Below, piece by piece: positions 16,027-24,876 of a stretch of DNA of 64,000 nucleotides; position 1 is the first letter of the stretch; each line of letters starts with the position of its first letter. Made by a program: the position numbers and the translations under genes. This DNA comes from Actinotalea sp. JY-7876 (GTDB taxonomy: Bacteria; Actinomycetota; Actinomycetes; Actinomycetales; Cellulomonadaceae): positions 3,410,001-3,474,000 of the forward strand of contig NZ_CP059493.1 of NCBI RefSeq assembly GCF_014042015.1, written 5' to 3'. The notes under the pieces were generated by a model that saw only the letters and a program-made list of their open reading frames with translations, was not told the DNA's origin and did no database searches.

Positions 16027-17024
16027 CGCTGCGACCCCTGATCCCGCTCTGGCTGCTGCTGCTCGTGCTGCTGCCGGTCCTCGCGTTCGCCGTCCGGCAG
16101 GCCGTCGCCGGACCGGCCGCGACGCGCGGCCGGTGGTGGCTGCGCGCGGGCACCGTCGTGGCCGTCACCGCCCTCGGGCTCGGGCCGTCCGTGCCCGCCG
16201 TCACCGACCAGCAGGTCGGCGTCGCGGTCGACGTGTTCTTCGTCGTGGACCGCACGGGCTCGATGGCCGCCGAGGACTGGTCCGCGGACGGCCTGCCGCG
16301 GCTCGACGGCGTCCGGCACGACCTGCCGGCGATCGTCGGCGCGATGCCCGGCGCCCGCTACTCGATCATCGCGTGGGACAGCCAGGCCAGCCGGCAGCTG
16401 CCGCTGACCACCGACGCGCGCGCCGTGCGGTCGTGGACGCAGACGGTGCGCCAGGAGGCCACCGACTTCTCGACCGGCTCGCTGGTCGACCGCCCCCTCG
16501 AGCCCCTGTCGCGCGCGCTGACCGGCGCCCAGGAGCGCAACCCCGGCCACGTGCGCCTCGTGTTCTTCCTGTCCGACGGCGAGCAGACGACCGACGGCGT
16601 GCCGGAGTCCTACGAGGCGCTCGCGCCGCTGATCGACGGCGGCGCGGTGCTCGGCTACGGCACGGCCGAGGGCGGGCGCATGCGCTCGTACGACGGGTCC
16701 CTCGACCCGGCCCCCGACGCGCCCTACATCGTCGACCCCGACACCGGGTCCGAGGCCGTCTCCGTCATCGACGAGGCCGCGCTGCAGACCGTCGCCGACC
16801 AGCTCGGCGTGCCCTACGCGCACCGGGGCGGGCCCGACGATGTCGCGCCGCTGCTCGAGGGCATCGACCCCGAGGAGATCGCGACCGACGGCCGGCGCGA
16901 CACGCACCTGTGGCGGGCGATGACCTGGCCGCTCGCGCTCGTCGTGGCGGGGCTGCTCGGCGCCGAGGCCTGGCTGACCGCGCGCGGCTGGGTGCCCCTG
17001 CGCCGAGGGAGGGCCGACGCATGA
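16023..17024 (+). CDS. Second VWA-domain membrane protein (BatB-like)
   Basis: 333 residues. It has N-terminal membrane segments (LIPLWLLLLVLLPVLAFAV and a second at about 44-60), a VWA domain with a variant site VVDRTGSMA (DxTxS instead of DxSxS), RLVFFLSDGEQTTDG, and a C-terminal membrane helix (PLALVVAGLLGAEAWL). The ATG overlaps the previous stop (ATGA). With the previous gene it forms the usual BatA/BatB-type pair served by MoxR. Confidence 0.85.
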   Translation: MTLRPLIPLWLLLLVLLPVLAFAVRQAVAGPAATRGRWWLRAGTVVAVTALGLGPSVPAVTDQQVGVAVDVFFVVDRTGSMAAEDWSADGLPRLDGVRHDLPAIVGAMPGARYSIIAWDSQASRQLPLTTDARAVRSWTQTVRQEATDFSTGSLVDRPLEPLSRALTGAQERNPGHVRLVFFLSDGEQTTDGVPESYEALAPLIDGGAVLGYGTAEGGRMRSYDGSLDPAPDAPYIVDPDTGSEAVSVIDEAALQTVADQLGVPYAHRGGPDDVAPLLEGIDPEEIATDGRRDTHLWRAMTWPLALVVAGLLGAEAWLTARGWVPLRRGRADA

Positions 17025-17839
17025 CCGTCACACCGCTCGAGCGGCAGCGCCGCGTGCGCCGACGCTGGCTGGTCTGGGCGACCCTGCCCCTCTGGCTCGG
17101 CGCCTTCGTCTTCGGGACGCACCTCGCGGTGATGAACATCGTCGCCGCGACGGCGCGTGGGCAGTACCACGACGGCAGCATCGGCGGCGCCGCCGTCGGC
17201 TGGACGTTCCTCAAGAGCACCGACCCGGTCGAGAAGTGGAAGGCGCCGTTCGGCCTGGGCACCACCCTGACCAAGGGCGAGGACGGCATCCTCGGCCAGT
17301 TCTACCTGGTGGACGCGCTCGAGGTGGCACCCGACGACCCGACGACCCAGTGCCTCATCCTCATCAACTACGCGATCGCGCTCGAGATGACGGGCGACGA
17401 GGCGCTCGCGTCCGCCAAGGAGCTCGCGGCGTGGGCCGACGAGGCGCAGAGCTATGTGGACGCCGGGCAGGAGTACCCGCCCGGCGTGCCGTGGTCCGAC
17501 GCGACGCCCGAGGAGCTCCGCGCCGACGCCGCCGAGGAGGCCGAGTGGGCCGAGCGCGACTACGCGGAGGCCGTCCAGGCGCGCGAGGAGTGCGAGCCCG
17601 AGGGCCAGTCGTCCGAGCAGCAGCAGCAGAACGAGGAGAGCAGCGAGCGCCTGGAGGAGAAGCAGGAGGAGGCGCAGGGCGAGCAGGAGCAGCAGGAGCA
17701 GGAGCAGGAGCAGGACCAGAGCGAGGAGGAGCGGCGCCAGGAAGAGCTCGAGCAGCGCAACCGCGAGGCGCAGCAGCAGGCCGAGCGCGAGCGCCAGGAG
17801 CAGGAGGGCGAGGGCGGCGCCGGCACCAAGAACTGGTGA
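17021..17839 (+). CDS. Membrane-anchored protein with Gln/Glu-rich coiled-coil tail (BatC-like position)
   Basis: 272 residues. An N-terminal membrane segment (about 16-40, LVWATLPLWLGAFVFGTHLA) is followed by a folded helical region (QFYLVDALEVAPDDPTTQCL, ALEMTGDEALASAKELAAWA), perhaps TPR-like. From about residue 195 the protein is nearly all Gln, Glu, Arg, for example EQQEQEQEQDQSEEERRQ, which should form a long charged coil. The last gene of the Bat-like operon; the low-complexity tail is unusual. Confidence 0.75.
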   Translation: MTVTPLERQRRVRRRWLVWATLPLWLGAFVFGTHLAVMNIVAATARGQYHDGSIGGAAVGWTFLKSTDPVEKWKAPFGLGTTLTKGEDGILGQFYLVDALEVAPDDPTTQCLILINYAIALEMTGDEALASAKELAAWADEAQSYVDAGQEYPPGVPWSDATPEELRADAAEEAEWAERDYAEAVQAREECEPEGQSSEQQQQNEESSERLEEKQEEAQGEQEQQEQEQEQDQSEEERRQEELEQRNREAQQQAERERQEQEGEGGAGTKNW

Positions 17840-17919
17840 CGGACGGGCCCCCGGAACCTCCGGGCGCCACGCGCGTCGATCCGTTCGGGACGGCGCGCCG
17901 TGAGACCCACGTCACCGGA

Positions 17920-17925
17920 TAGGTT
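17920..17925 (+). promoter_or_regulatory. Possible -10 element for the TelA/PknG operon
   Basis: TAGGTT (17920-17925) fits TANNNT about 50 bases before the TelA start; no good -35 box is visible. It lies in the only gap longer than 50 bases between 17839 and 30467, the natural place for the operon promoter. Confidence 0.35.
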
Positions 17926-17973
17926 GGCACGCACGCGGACCGCCCTCCGGCGGACCGCAGGAAGGGACGAGCG

Positions 17974-19224
17974 ATGAGCACCCAGGACCCGAATGCGGCG
18001 CAGGCCGCGCGGCTGGCCCCGCCCGCCACGGTCGAGCAGCCGCTCGTCCTCTCGGCGCCCGAGCCGATCAGGCCCGTCGCGGCGACGGCGGCCCCCGCCA
18101 TGGCGCCCGCCGTCGACGCGGCGGCGATCCCGGGGCTGGACGCGAAGGTCGACACCTACCTCTCGTCGCTGCTCGCGGCCGAGGCCGCCTCGCCCGCGTT
18201 CGCCGCCCAGGCCGCCGACGTGCGGACGATGGGCGACCGTGACATCCGCTCGGCCGCCGAGTCCTCCAACCGGCTGCTGCAGACCCCGGTCCGCGCCATC
18301 ACCGAGGGCGGTCTCGCGTCGGGCTCCAAGGTCGGCAGCACGCTGCTCGAGCTGCGGCGCACGGTCGAGGACCTGGACCCGTCCGAGGCGTCGGCGACGA
18401 AGAAGTTCCTGGGCATCTTCCCGTTCGGCGAGAAGCTGACCGACTACTTCCGCAAGTACCAGTCCGCGCAGTCGCACCTCAACGCGATCATGCACTCGCT
18501 GCGCGACGGGCAGGACGAGCTCCGCAAGGACAACGTCTCGCTGAACATGGAGAAGACGGCGCTGTGGGAGGCCATGGCGCGGCTCAACCAGTACGTCTAC
18601 GTCTCCGAGCGGCTCGACGCACGCCTGTCGGCGACCATCGCCGACCTCGAGGCCACCGACCCCGACAAGGCCCGCGCCCTGCGCGACGACGTGCTCTTCT
18701 ACGTCCGCCAGAAGCACCAGGACCTGCTGACCCAGCTGGCGGTCTCGATCCAGAACTACCTCGCGATCGACATCCTCATCCGCAACAACATCGAGCTCAT
18801 CAAGGGCGTGGACCGCGCGTCGACCACGACGCTCTCGGCGCTGCGCACGGCCGTCATCGTCTCCCAGGCGCTGACGAACCAGAAGCTCGTCCTGGACCAG
18901 ATCACCGCCCTGAACACGACGACATCGAACCTCATCGAGCGCACGTCGCAGATGCTCAAGGACAACTCGGCCGCGATCCAGGAGCAGGCGGCCTCGGCGA
19001 CGATCGGCCTGCCGCAGCTCCAGACCGCGTTCGCGAACATCTACGCCACGATGGACGCGATCGACACCTTCAAGGTCGAGGCGCTCGACTCGATGGCGAC
19101 GACGATCGGCACGCTCCAGACCGAGGTCACCAAGTCGCAGTCGTACCTCGACCGCGTCCGGCAGCACGACGAGCGGACCGCCGCCGGCAGCCTCGACCTC
19201 GACGGCACGGGCGGCGGCCGGTGA
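17974..19224 (+). CDS. TelA-family protein (toxic anion resistance family)
   Basis: 416 residues, mostly long helices. Typical TelA features are KKFLGIFPFGEKLTDYFRKY, then LNQYVYVSERLDARL, QNYLAIDILIRNNIELIKGV and a TLSALRTAVIVSQALTNQK helix. The family name comes from tellurite resistance, but its usual role is unclear and seems linked to envelope stress. It is followed by an XpaC-like protein, as in Bacillus (xpaC-yaaN). A GGAAGGGA site precedes the ATG. First gene of the ten-gene PknG operon. Confidence 0.88.
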   Translation: MSTQDPNAAQAARLAPPATVEQPLVLSAPEPIRPVAATAAPAMAPAVDAAAIPGLDAKVDTYLSSLLAAEAASPAFAAQAADVRTMGDRDIRSAAESSNRLLQTPVRAITEGGLASGSKVGSTLLELRRTVEDLDPSEASATKKFLGIFPFGEKLTDYFRKYQSAQSHLNAIMHSLRDGQDELRKDNVSLNMEKTALWEAMARLNQYVYVSERLDARLSATIADLEATDPDKARALRDDVLFYVRQKHQDLLTQLAVSIQNYLAIDILIRNNIELIKGVDRASTTTLSALRTAVIVSQALTNQKLVLDQITALNTTTSNLIERTSQMLKDNSAAIQEQAASATIGLPQLQTAFANIYATMDAIDTFKVEALDSMATTIGTLQTEVTKSQSYLDRVRQHDERTAAGSLDLDGTGGGR

Positions 19225-19266
19225 CGGTGGGGGCGCGCCCGCAGGCGGCCACGAGGTCCGGGACGG

Positions 19267-19863
19267 GTGCGCATGGGCGCGTTCGGTGACCTGCTGGCGC
19301 GCCTGACCGGACGCAGCGCGCAGCCGTCCCCGCCCCCGGGGCCCACGGTGCCCGCGGTGCCGACCGCCGCGGACCTGCTGGCGGCGCTCGACCGGGTGGA
19401 GGCGCTCGTGGCCGACGGCGCGGTGCCCGGCCCGGTCGCGTCGCGCGTCGGCCGGGTGGTGCGCGTGGTCCGCGACGCCGTCCCGCGCCTCGAGCGCCTC
19501 GGCGCGGGCAGCGAGACGGCGTACGTCGTCATGGCCACCGCGACCGACTACCTGCCCGAGGCCGTGACGAGCTACCTGCGCCTGCCCCGCGAGTGGGCGA
19601 ACTCGCGCCCCGTCGACAACGGGCGGACGTCGCTCATGGTGCTCATCGACCAGCTCGACCTGCTCGGCCGCACGATGGACCAGGTGCTCGACGCGGTGAA
19701 CCGCTCGGACGCGGCGGCCCTGGTCGCGCACGGCCGCTTCCTCACCGAGAAGTTCGGCCACGCCTCCTCGGGCGGCGCGCTCGACGTCGGCACGGGCGGC
19801 GGCACGCCGGGTCCCGACGGCGCGGACGACGGCCGCCTGCGACCGCCCGGGAGCGTCGCGTGA
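19267..19863 (+). CDS. XpaC-like helical partner of TelA, 198 residues
   Basis: A soluble helical protein. The central part AADLLAALDRVEALVADG, then ATDYLPEAVTSYLRLP and SLMVLIDQLDLLGRTMDQVL, resembles the helical domain of XpaC-type proteins that are encoded beside TelA in other bacteria. The C-terminus is a Gly-rich tail. The start is GTG 19267 or ATG 19273, and its stop overlaps the AAA+ gene start. The assignment rests on gene order and a weak pattern match. Confidence 0.6.
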   Translation: MRMGAFGDLLARLTGRSAQPSPPPGPTVPAVPTAADLLAALDRVEALVADGAVPGPVASRVGRVVRVVRDAVPRLERLGAGSETAYVVMATATDYLPEAVTSYLRLPREWANSRPVDNGRTSLMVLIDQLDLLGRTMDQVLDAVNRSDAAALVAHGRFLTEKFGHASSGGALDVGTGGGTPGPDGADDGRLRPPGSVA

Positions 19864-21323
19864 CCGGCCTCGCCGCGGCGCTCGACGCCCTGGCCGACGT
19901 CGGCCGAGGTGCCGGCCTGCCCGACGACGCCGTGCGCGCCGAGGGCGCGGCGCTCGCCGCGACGCTGGCCGAGTCCGCGCCCGGGGCGCCGGCGGACTGG
20001 GCGACGGCGGTCGACCCGTCGCCGCTGCCCGCGAGCCAGGCGTTCTTCGACGCGGCCGCCCGGGGTCGGCGGTGGCGCACGGCGCCCACGGACCTGCTCG
20101 CGCGGCTCGCGACCGAGGGCTCGGACCGCACGGACGCCTACGCCGACGCGCTGCTCGGCGTCGCGACGGCGGCGTGCACGCTCGGCACCCCGACCGAGCG
20201 CGTGGTGGCCAACGCGACGCGCGCGTGCGCGGCCCAGATCGCCGCCGTGCCCGGCCGCAGCCTCGCGGACCTGACCCGGGTGGGGGCGGCCGGGCCGACG
20301 GCGCCCGGCACCGCGGACCGGGGGGCGCCCGGCGCCGTCCGGACCGCCCCTGCCGGCACCGCCGAGCCCGAGCCGGAGCCCGAGCCGGAGCGCCGCTCGG
20401 TCGAGGAGCTCCTGGCCGAGCTCGACGCGCTCGTCGGCCTCACCGACGTCAAGCGCGAGGTGCACCAGCAGGCCGCCGTCCTGCGGATGGAGAAGCTGCG
20501 CGCGGCGCACGGCCTGCGCACCCCCGCGATCTCGCGGCACCTCGTCTTCACCGGCAACCCCGGCACGGGCAAGACGACCGTCGCGCGGCTCGTCTGCGGC
20601 ATCTACGCCGCCCTCGGGCTGCTGGCCAAGGGGCACCTCGTCGAGGTCGACCGCTCCGAGCTCGTCGGCCAGTACCTCGGGGAGACCGCGGTCAAGACCT
20701 CGGCGGTCGTCGCGAGCGCCATCGACGGGGTGCTGTTCATCGACGAGGCCTACGCGCTCGCCGGCGACCAGTACGGCCGCGAGGCGGTCGACACCCTGGT
20801 CAAGGAGATGGAGGACCACCGCGAGGACCTCGTCGTGATCGTGGCGGGCTACCCCGGTCCCATGGCGCGCTTCGTGGACAGCAACCCCGGCCTCGAGAGC
20901 CGGTTCCGCACGACGGTGCAGTTCGCGGACTACTCCGACGAGGAGCTCGAGGCGATCTTCGTGCGGCTCGCCGAGGCCGCGGACTTCACGCCGACGCCGG
21001 AGTGCCTCGTGCGGTTCCGGGAGATCCTCGCGGCGACCCCGCGCGGCGAGGGCTTCGGCAACGGCCGCTTCGCGCGGAACGTGCTCGAGGGCGCCATCGG
21101 CCGCCACGCCTGGCGCCTGCGCGACGTCGCCGAGCCGACGGCGGACGACCTGCGCCTGCTGCTGCCGCGCGACCTCGAGGAGCGCCCGGACGAGCCCCTC
21201 GCCGTCGGGACCGACGCGGGGACCGACACCGCGACCGGCACGGGCCCCGACGCCGACGCCGCACCGACCGCCGAGCCGACGATCGCACCCACCGAGCCGA
21301 CCGCCCAAGGAGGCGCCGCGTGA
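19860..21323 (+). CDS. CbxX/SpoVK-type AAA+ ATPase
   Basis: 487 residues. An N-terminal helical region (about 1-150) ends in a Pro/Glu linker. The AAA+ core has LDALVGLTDVKREVHQQAAV, Walker A VFTGNPGTGKTTVA, Walker B GVLFIDEAYALAGD and an arginine finger segment NPGLESRFRTTVQF, all typical of the CbxX/CfxQ (SpoVK) family. A low-complexity Asp/Thr tail follows residue 445. These ATPases act as remodelling activators in rubisco activation and in type VII secretion (EccA). GTG 19860 overlaps the preceding stop. Its client here may be the neighbouring TelA or signalling proteins, which is inference. Confidence 0.88.
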   Translation: MTGLAAALDALADVGRGAGLPDDAVRAEGAALAATLAESAPGAPADWATAVDPSPLPASQAFFDAAARGRRWRTAPTDLLARLATEGSDRTDAYADALLGVATAACTLGTPTERVVANATRACAAQIAAVPGRSLADLTRVGAAGPTAPGTADRGAPGAVRTAPAGTAEPEPEPEPERRSVEELLAELDALVGLTDVKREVHQQAAVLRMEKLRAAHGLRTPAISRHLVFTGNPGTGKTTVARLVCGIYAALGLLAKGHLVEVDRSELVGQYLGETAVKTSAVVASAIDGVLFIDEAYALAGDQYGREAVDTLVKEMEDHREDLVVIVAGYPGPMARFVDSNPGLESRFRTTVQFADYSDEELEAIFVRLAEAADFTPTPECLVRFREILAATPRGEGFGNGRFARNVLEGAIGRHAWRLRDVAEPTADDLRLLLPRDLEERPDEPLAVGTDAGTDTATGTGPDADAAPTAEPTIAPTEPTAQGGAA

Positions 21324-22705
21324 CCGCTACGGCCCCACCCGGACGGCCCGCCCCGCCCGCGGCCTGGCCGGGACCGCCCGGGCAGCGCCCCGGCGCCCCG
21401 ACGGGCGCCCGCGCGACCGGCGCCGCGCTGAGCACCACGGGCGGCACCGGCACGGCCGTCGCCACCGTGCCGGGCACCTCGGTCCCCCTGCCCACCGGCC
21501 GCCCGACGCCCCGCCGGATGCGGCTCGTCGCCCTCGGGCTGGTCGCCGTGGGAGTGCTCGTCGGGCTCGTCGGCGCCTGGTCGTTCAGCAACGCGGACGC
21601 GGCGCTCGAGCGCGCCGACGCCAACGCGGCCCAGCTGGTCCGCCTCCAGGAGCTGCAGACCCGGCTCGTCAGCGCCGACGCGAGCGCGACCAACGCCTTC
21701 CTCGTGGGCGGGCTCGAGCCGCCGGACCGGCGCGCGGTCTACGACGACGCGATGACGACCGCCGCCGAGCTGGTGGCGCAGGCCGCGCGCGCGCAGCCGG
21801 CCGACGGCACCGCCCTCGCGGCCCTGAACGTGGCGATGCTCGACTACGCCGCCGACGTCGAGCAGGCCCGGGCCGCGAACCGCCAGGGCCTGCCGGTGGG
21901 GGCGCAGTACCTGCGCAACGCCAGCGCCACGCTGCGCGCTGACGCGCTGCCGGTCCTCGCCGCGCTGATCGAGGCCAACGAGGACCGCGTGAGCTCGGAG
22001 TTCGGTGCCGCCCGGGCGGCCTGGATCCCGGTGGTCCTGGTCTCGCTGCTGGCCCTCGGCGCCGTCGTCGCCGCCTCGGTGTGGCTCGCGCGCCGCACGC
22101 ACCGCTACCTCAACCTGCGGCTCGTCGGGGCGGGCGTGGTGCTGCTCGTGCTGCTCGTCGGGTCCACCGTGACCCTGGGCTCGGTGTCCACGGCCGTCGA
22201 CCGCACGCGCGTCGGGGACTTCGCGGCCGCCAGCGCCCTGTCCCGCGCGCGCCTCGCGGCCTACGACGCCAAGGCGAACGAGAGCCTCACGCTCATCTCG
22301 CGCGGGTCCGGCGCCGCGTTCGACGAGGCGTGGGAGGCGTCGAGCGCCATCACGCTCGACACCCTGCGCGACGCGCACGTCGCCGGCGCGGAGGACCTCC
22401 GGTCCGCGTGGGACACCTACGCCACCAGCCACTACCTGGTGCGCGACGCCGACGCCGCGGGTGAGTGGGACCTCGCCGTCGAGGACGCGACGAGCGACGC
22501 CGAGGACTCCGTCAACGCGACCTTCGCCGCGTTCGACGCCCGGACGGCCGACGCGCTCGCGGAGGCCTCGCAGGGGACGTCGGACACCCTGGCGGAGGCG
22601 CGCAGCGGGCTCGGCCTCGCCGTGTGGCTCGCCGCCCTCGCCGGGCTCGCGGTGGCCGGGCTGTCCTGGACCGGCTTCGCCCGACGGATCGAGGAGTACC
22701 GGTGA
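21320..22705 (+). CDS. glnX: GlnX-like membrane sensor protein
   Basis: 461 residues. After a Pro-rich start there are four membrane segments at about 68-90, 235-257, 266-290 and 430-453. The first loop (LVRLQELQTRLVSADASATN) and the second (SALSRARLAAYDAKANESL) are long external helical bundles, like ligand-sensing modules. In mycobacteria and corynebacteria, GlnX has this topology and passes the state of the binding protein GlnH to kinase PknG. Here the GlnH-like gene follows with a four-base overlap and PknG is two genes downstream, so the identification is strong by context. AAGGAGG precedes the GTG start. Confidence 0.75.
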   Translation: MTATAPPGRPAPPAAWPGPPGQRPGAPTGARATGAALSTTGGTGTAVATVPGTSVPLPTGRPTPRRMRLVALGLVAVGVLVGLVGAWSFSNADAALERADANAAQLVRLQELQTRLVSADASATNAFLVGGLEPPDRRAVYDDAMTTAAELVAQAARAQPADGTALAALNVAMLDYAADVEQARAANRQGLPVGAQYLRNASATLRADALPVLAALIEANEDRVSSEFGAARAAWIPVVLVSLLALGAVVAASVWLARRTHRYLNLRLVGAGVVLLVLLVGSTVTLGSVSTAVDRTRVGDFAAASALSRARLAAYDAKANESLTLISRGSGAAFDEAWEASSAITLDTLRDAHVAGAEDLRSAWDTYATSHYLVRDADAAGEWDLAVEDATSDAEDSVNATFAAFDARTADALAEASQGTSDTLAEARSGLGLAVWLAALAGLAVAGLSWTGFARRIEEYR

Positions 22706-23691
22706 GCGCGACCACCCGAGGAACCCGCGGCGTCACGATCCGCCGCGCCGTCGCCGCGCTCGCGGTGGCGGCCGCGACCGTGCTGACGGGCTGCACGTCC
22801 GGGGCGTACCCGGAGACGGCGGTGCCGACCCCCGAGCCGACGGCGCCGGCCGACCCCCCGGCCGCCGCCGAGCCCGCGCAGTGCGCCGACCCGCTCATGT
22901 CCTACGCCCCGCAGGGGCCCCCGCCCCCGCCCGGCCAGGTGCCCGACGGGTCGACGATGGCGGAGATCCGTGACTCCGGCCGCCTGGTCGTCGGGGTCTC
23001 GGCCGACTCGCTCCTGCTGGGTGCGCGCGACCCGATCTCGGGCCAGATCCAGGGCTTCGACATCGACATGGCCCGGCTGGTCGCCGAGGCGGTCACGGGC
23101 AGTGCCGACCGCCTCGAGCTGCGGGTCATCACGGCCGCCCAGCGCCTGCCGCTGCTCCAGGACGGCACCGTGCACCTCGTGGCGCGCAACCTGAGCATCA
23201 CGTGCGACAGGTGGGAGGAGATCGCGTTCTCCGCCGAGTACTACCGCTCGGGCCAGAAGCTCCTCGTGCCGCTCGAGTCGACCGCGATGTCGCTGGACGA
23301 CCTGGCCGGCCAGCGCGTGTGCGCTCCCGCGGGCTCGACGAGCCTCGCCAAGCTCGAGGAGTTCGAGCAGGTCGAGGCCGTGCCGGCGGCCACCCACACC
23401 GACTGCCTGGTGCGCTTCCAGCAGGGCGAGGTCGACGCCATCACGGGTGACGACACCGTCCTGGCCGGACTCGTCGCGCAGGACCCCTACGCCAAGGTCG
23501 TCGGCGAGGCGTTCACCGCCGAGCACTACGGCCTGGGCATGAACGCGGACGACGTCGACCTCGTGCGCTTCGTCAACGCCGTGCTGGACCAGGCGAAGGC
23601 CGACGGCACCTGGACGGCGTCGTACGACCGGTGGCTCGCCGACGCCCTCGGCGCCGCCCCCGCGCCCCCGGCGTCGGTGTACGGACGATGA
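22702..23691 (+). CDS. glnH: GlnH-like solute-binding lipoprotein (family 3, Glu/Asp type)
   Basis: 329 residues. Signal peptide with lipobox VLTGC (Cys at about 31), a Pro-rich linker, then a family 3 binding fold: IRDSGRLVVGVSADSLLLGA, then QGFDIDMARLVAEAVTG, DRWEEIAFSAEYYRSGQKLL and EHYGLGMNADDVDL. No permease or ATPase genes are adjacent, so it is more likely a sensor subunit than a transporter part. This matches GlnH of the GlnX-GlnH-PknG system, which senses aspartate/glutamate. GTG start within GTGAGCGCG, the same start context as three other genes in this operon. Confidence 0.85.
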   Translation: MSATTRGTRGVTIRRAVAALAVAAATVLTGCTSGAYPETAVPTPEPTAPADPPAAAEPAQCADPLMSYAPQGPPPPPGQVPDGSTMAEIRDSGRLVVGVSADSLLLGARDPISGQIQGFDIDMARLVAEAVTGSADRLELRVITAAQRLPLLQDGTVHLVARNLSITCDRWEEIAFSAEYYRSGQKLLVPLESTAMSLDDLAGQRVCAPAGSTSLAKLEEFEQVEAVPAATHTDCLVRFQQGEVDAITGDDTVLAGLVAQDPYAKVVGEAFTAEHYGLGMNADDVDLVRFVNAVLDQAKADGTWTASYDRWLADALGAAPAPPASVYGR

Positions 23692-23712
23692 CGCGTGCGA
23701 GCCGGTGACACC

Positions 23713-24876
23713 GTGAGCGCGCCGCCCGTCGCGCCCGACGCGCCCGCCGCGTGGGGTCGCCCGGTCGCGCCCACCGCCATGGCGGGCTACCTCGAGCGGC
23801 TCGCGGCGTGGCGCGACGCGCGCCGGTCCGAGCTCGACGCGCTGGACCGGGCGGCGCTCGCCTCCACCGACGACCTCACGGGTGACGTCACGCTCGCGAT
23901 GGCCCTGTGGCAGTCCGTGGCCACGCGCCACGACGAGCTCGTGCGCGTGTGGGACGGCGGGCGCGTCGGCAGGGTCGAGCTCGCCCGCCTCAGCGCGATG
24001 ATCTGGGGCCGGTCCGACGCCGCCGTGGTCGCCACGGGCGGCGCCGCGCCCGCGACCACGGGGGTGTCCCTGCCCGAGGCGTGCCGCCTGTCCGACGCCG
24101 TGACCGCCCAGCTGCGCCGCCGGCTCGCGCTCGAGACCGTGTCCGCCGACCTCGCCGGGCACCTCGCGGCGCTCCGCGCGAGCGTCGAGCGGATCCGGGA
24201 CCTCGTCGCGGCCGCACCCGCGGGCCGCGCCCGCACCGAGGCGACCGCCGTGCTCGGGCGGCTCTCGGAGCGGGTCGACGACGTCACGGCGCGCGCCCGG
24301 CGGGGCGCCGACGTCGGCGGCCTGGTCGGACCGCTCGAGACCGACGTCGCGCACGCCGAGCGGGATCTCATCGTGGGCGCCGCCACGCGGCGGGACGACG
24401 AGCGCGACCTCGAGCGCGCGCGCGCCTGGCGCACCGAGCTCGACGCCCGCGACGACGAGGTGGCCGCGCTCGCCGACCGCTGCGTCGCGCAGGTCGCCCC
24501 GGCGCCGGTCCTCGGCATCCCGCGCGTCGACGCGCTCGGCCCCGTGCCGAGCGACGCGGGCGAGGTCGACGCCTACCTCGTGCGCCTCGACGCCGTCGAG
24601 CGCGCCCTGGCGCGGGCGCAGGAGGCGTACGCCGCCCCGCTCGCCGAGCTCACGGACCTGCGGGGGCTGCTCGACGCGTCGCGCGCGCAGGCCGCCGCGC
24701 GCGGGCGCGACCGCTACCCCGAGGTGGCGGCGCTCGCCGGGCACGCCGCCGCGGTGCTGGCCGCCGCGCCCGTCGACCTGCCGCGCGCACGCGCGGTCGT
24801 CGGCGCCTACCGCAACCTCATCGACGCGCCGCCGCCGGCGCTGGCCCCCGACGCCACCCCTGGACGGAGCTCATGA
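23713..24876 (+). CDS. Hypothetical helical protein between GlnH and PknG, 387 residues
   Basis: Not recognised. Nearly all helical, Ala/Arg/Asp-rich, with coiled-coil-like stretches (VSADLAGHLAALRASVERIR, RLDAVERALARAQEAYAAPL) and no Cys-rich or membrane part. The start chosen is GTG 23713, which shares the GTGAGCGCG context of neighbouring starts; an in-frame GTG at 23695 is possible. The stop overlaps the PknG start (ATGA). Its place suggests a scaffold or adaptor linking the membrane sensor to the kinase, which is inference. Confidence 0.7.
   Translation: MSAPPVAPDAPAAWGRPVAPTAMAGYLERLAAWRDARRSELDALDRAALASTDDLTGDVTLAMALWQSVATRHDELVRVWDGGRVGRVELARLSAMIWGRSDAAVVATGGAAPATTGVSLPEACRLSDAVTAQLRRRLALETVSADLAGHLAALRASVERIRDLVAAAPAGRARTEATAVLGRLSERVDDVTARARRGADVGGLVGPLETDVAHAERDLIVGAATRRDDERDLERARAWRTELDARDDEVAALADRCVAQVAPAPVLGIPRVDALGPVPSDAGEVDAYLVRLDAVERALARAQEAYAAPLAELTDLRGLLDASRAQAAARGRDRYPEVAALAGHAAAVLAAAPVDLPRARAVVGAYRNLIDAPPPALAPDATPGRSS

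Noticed and set aside
17974-19224. Tellurite resistance as the function of the TelA gene
   Set aside because: The family name is historical; nothing in the context points to tellurite, and the signalling operon suggests another role.
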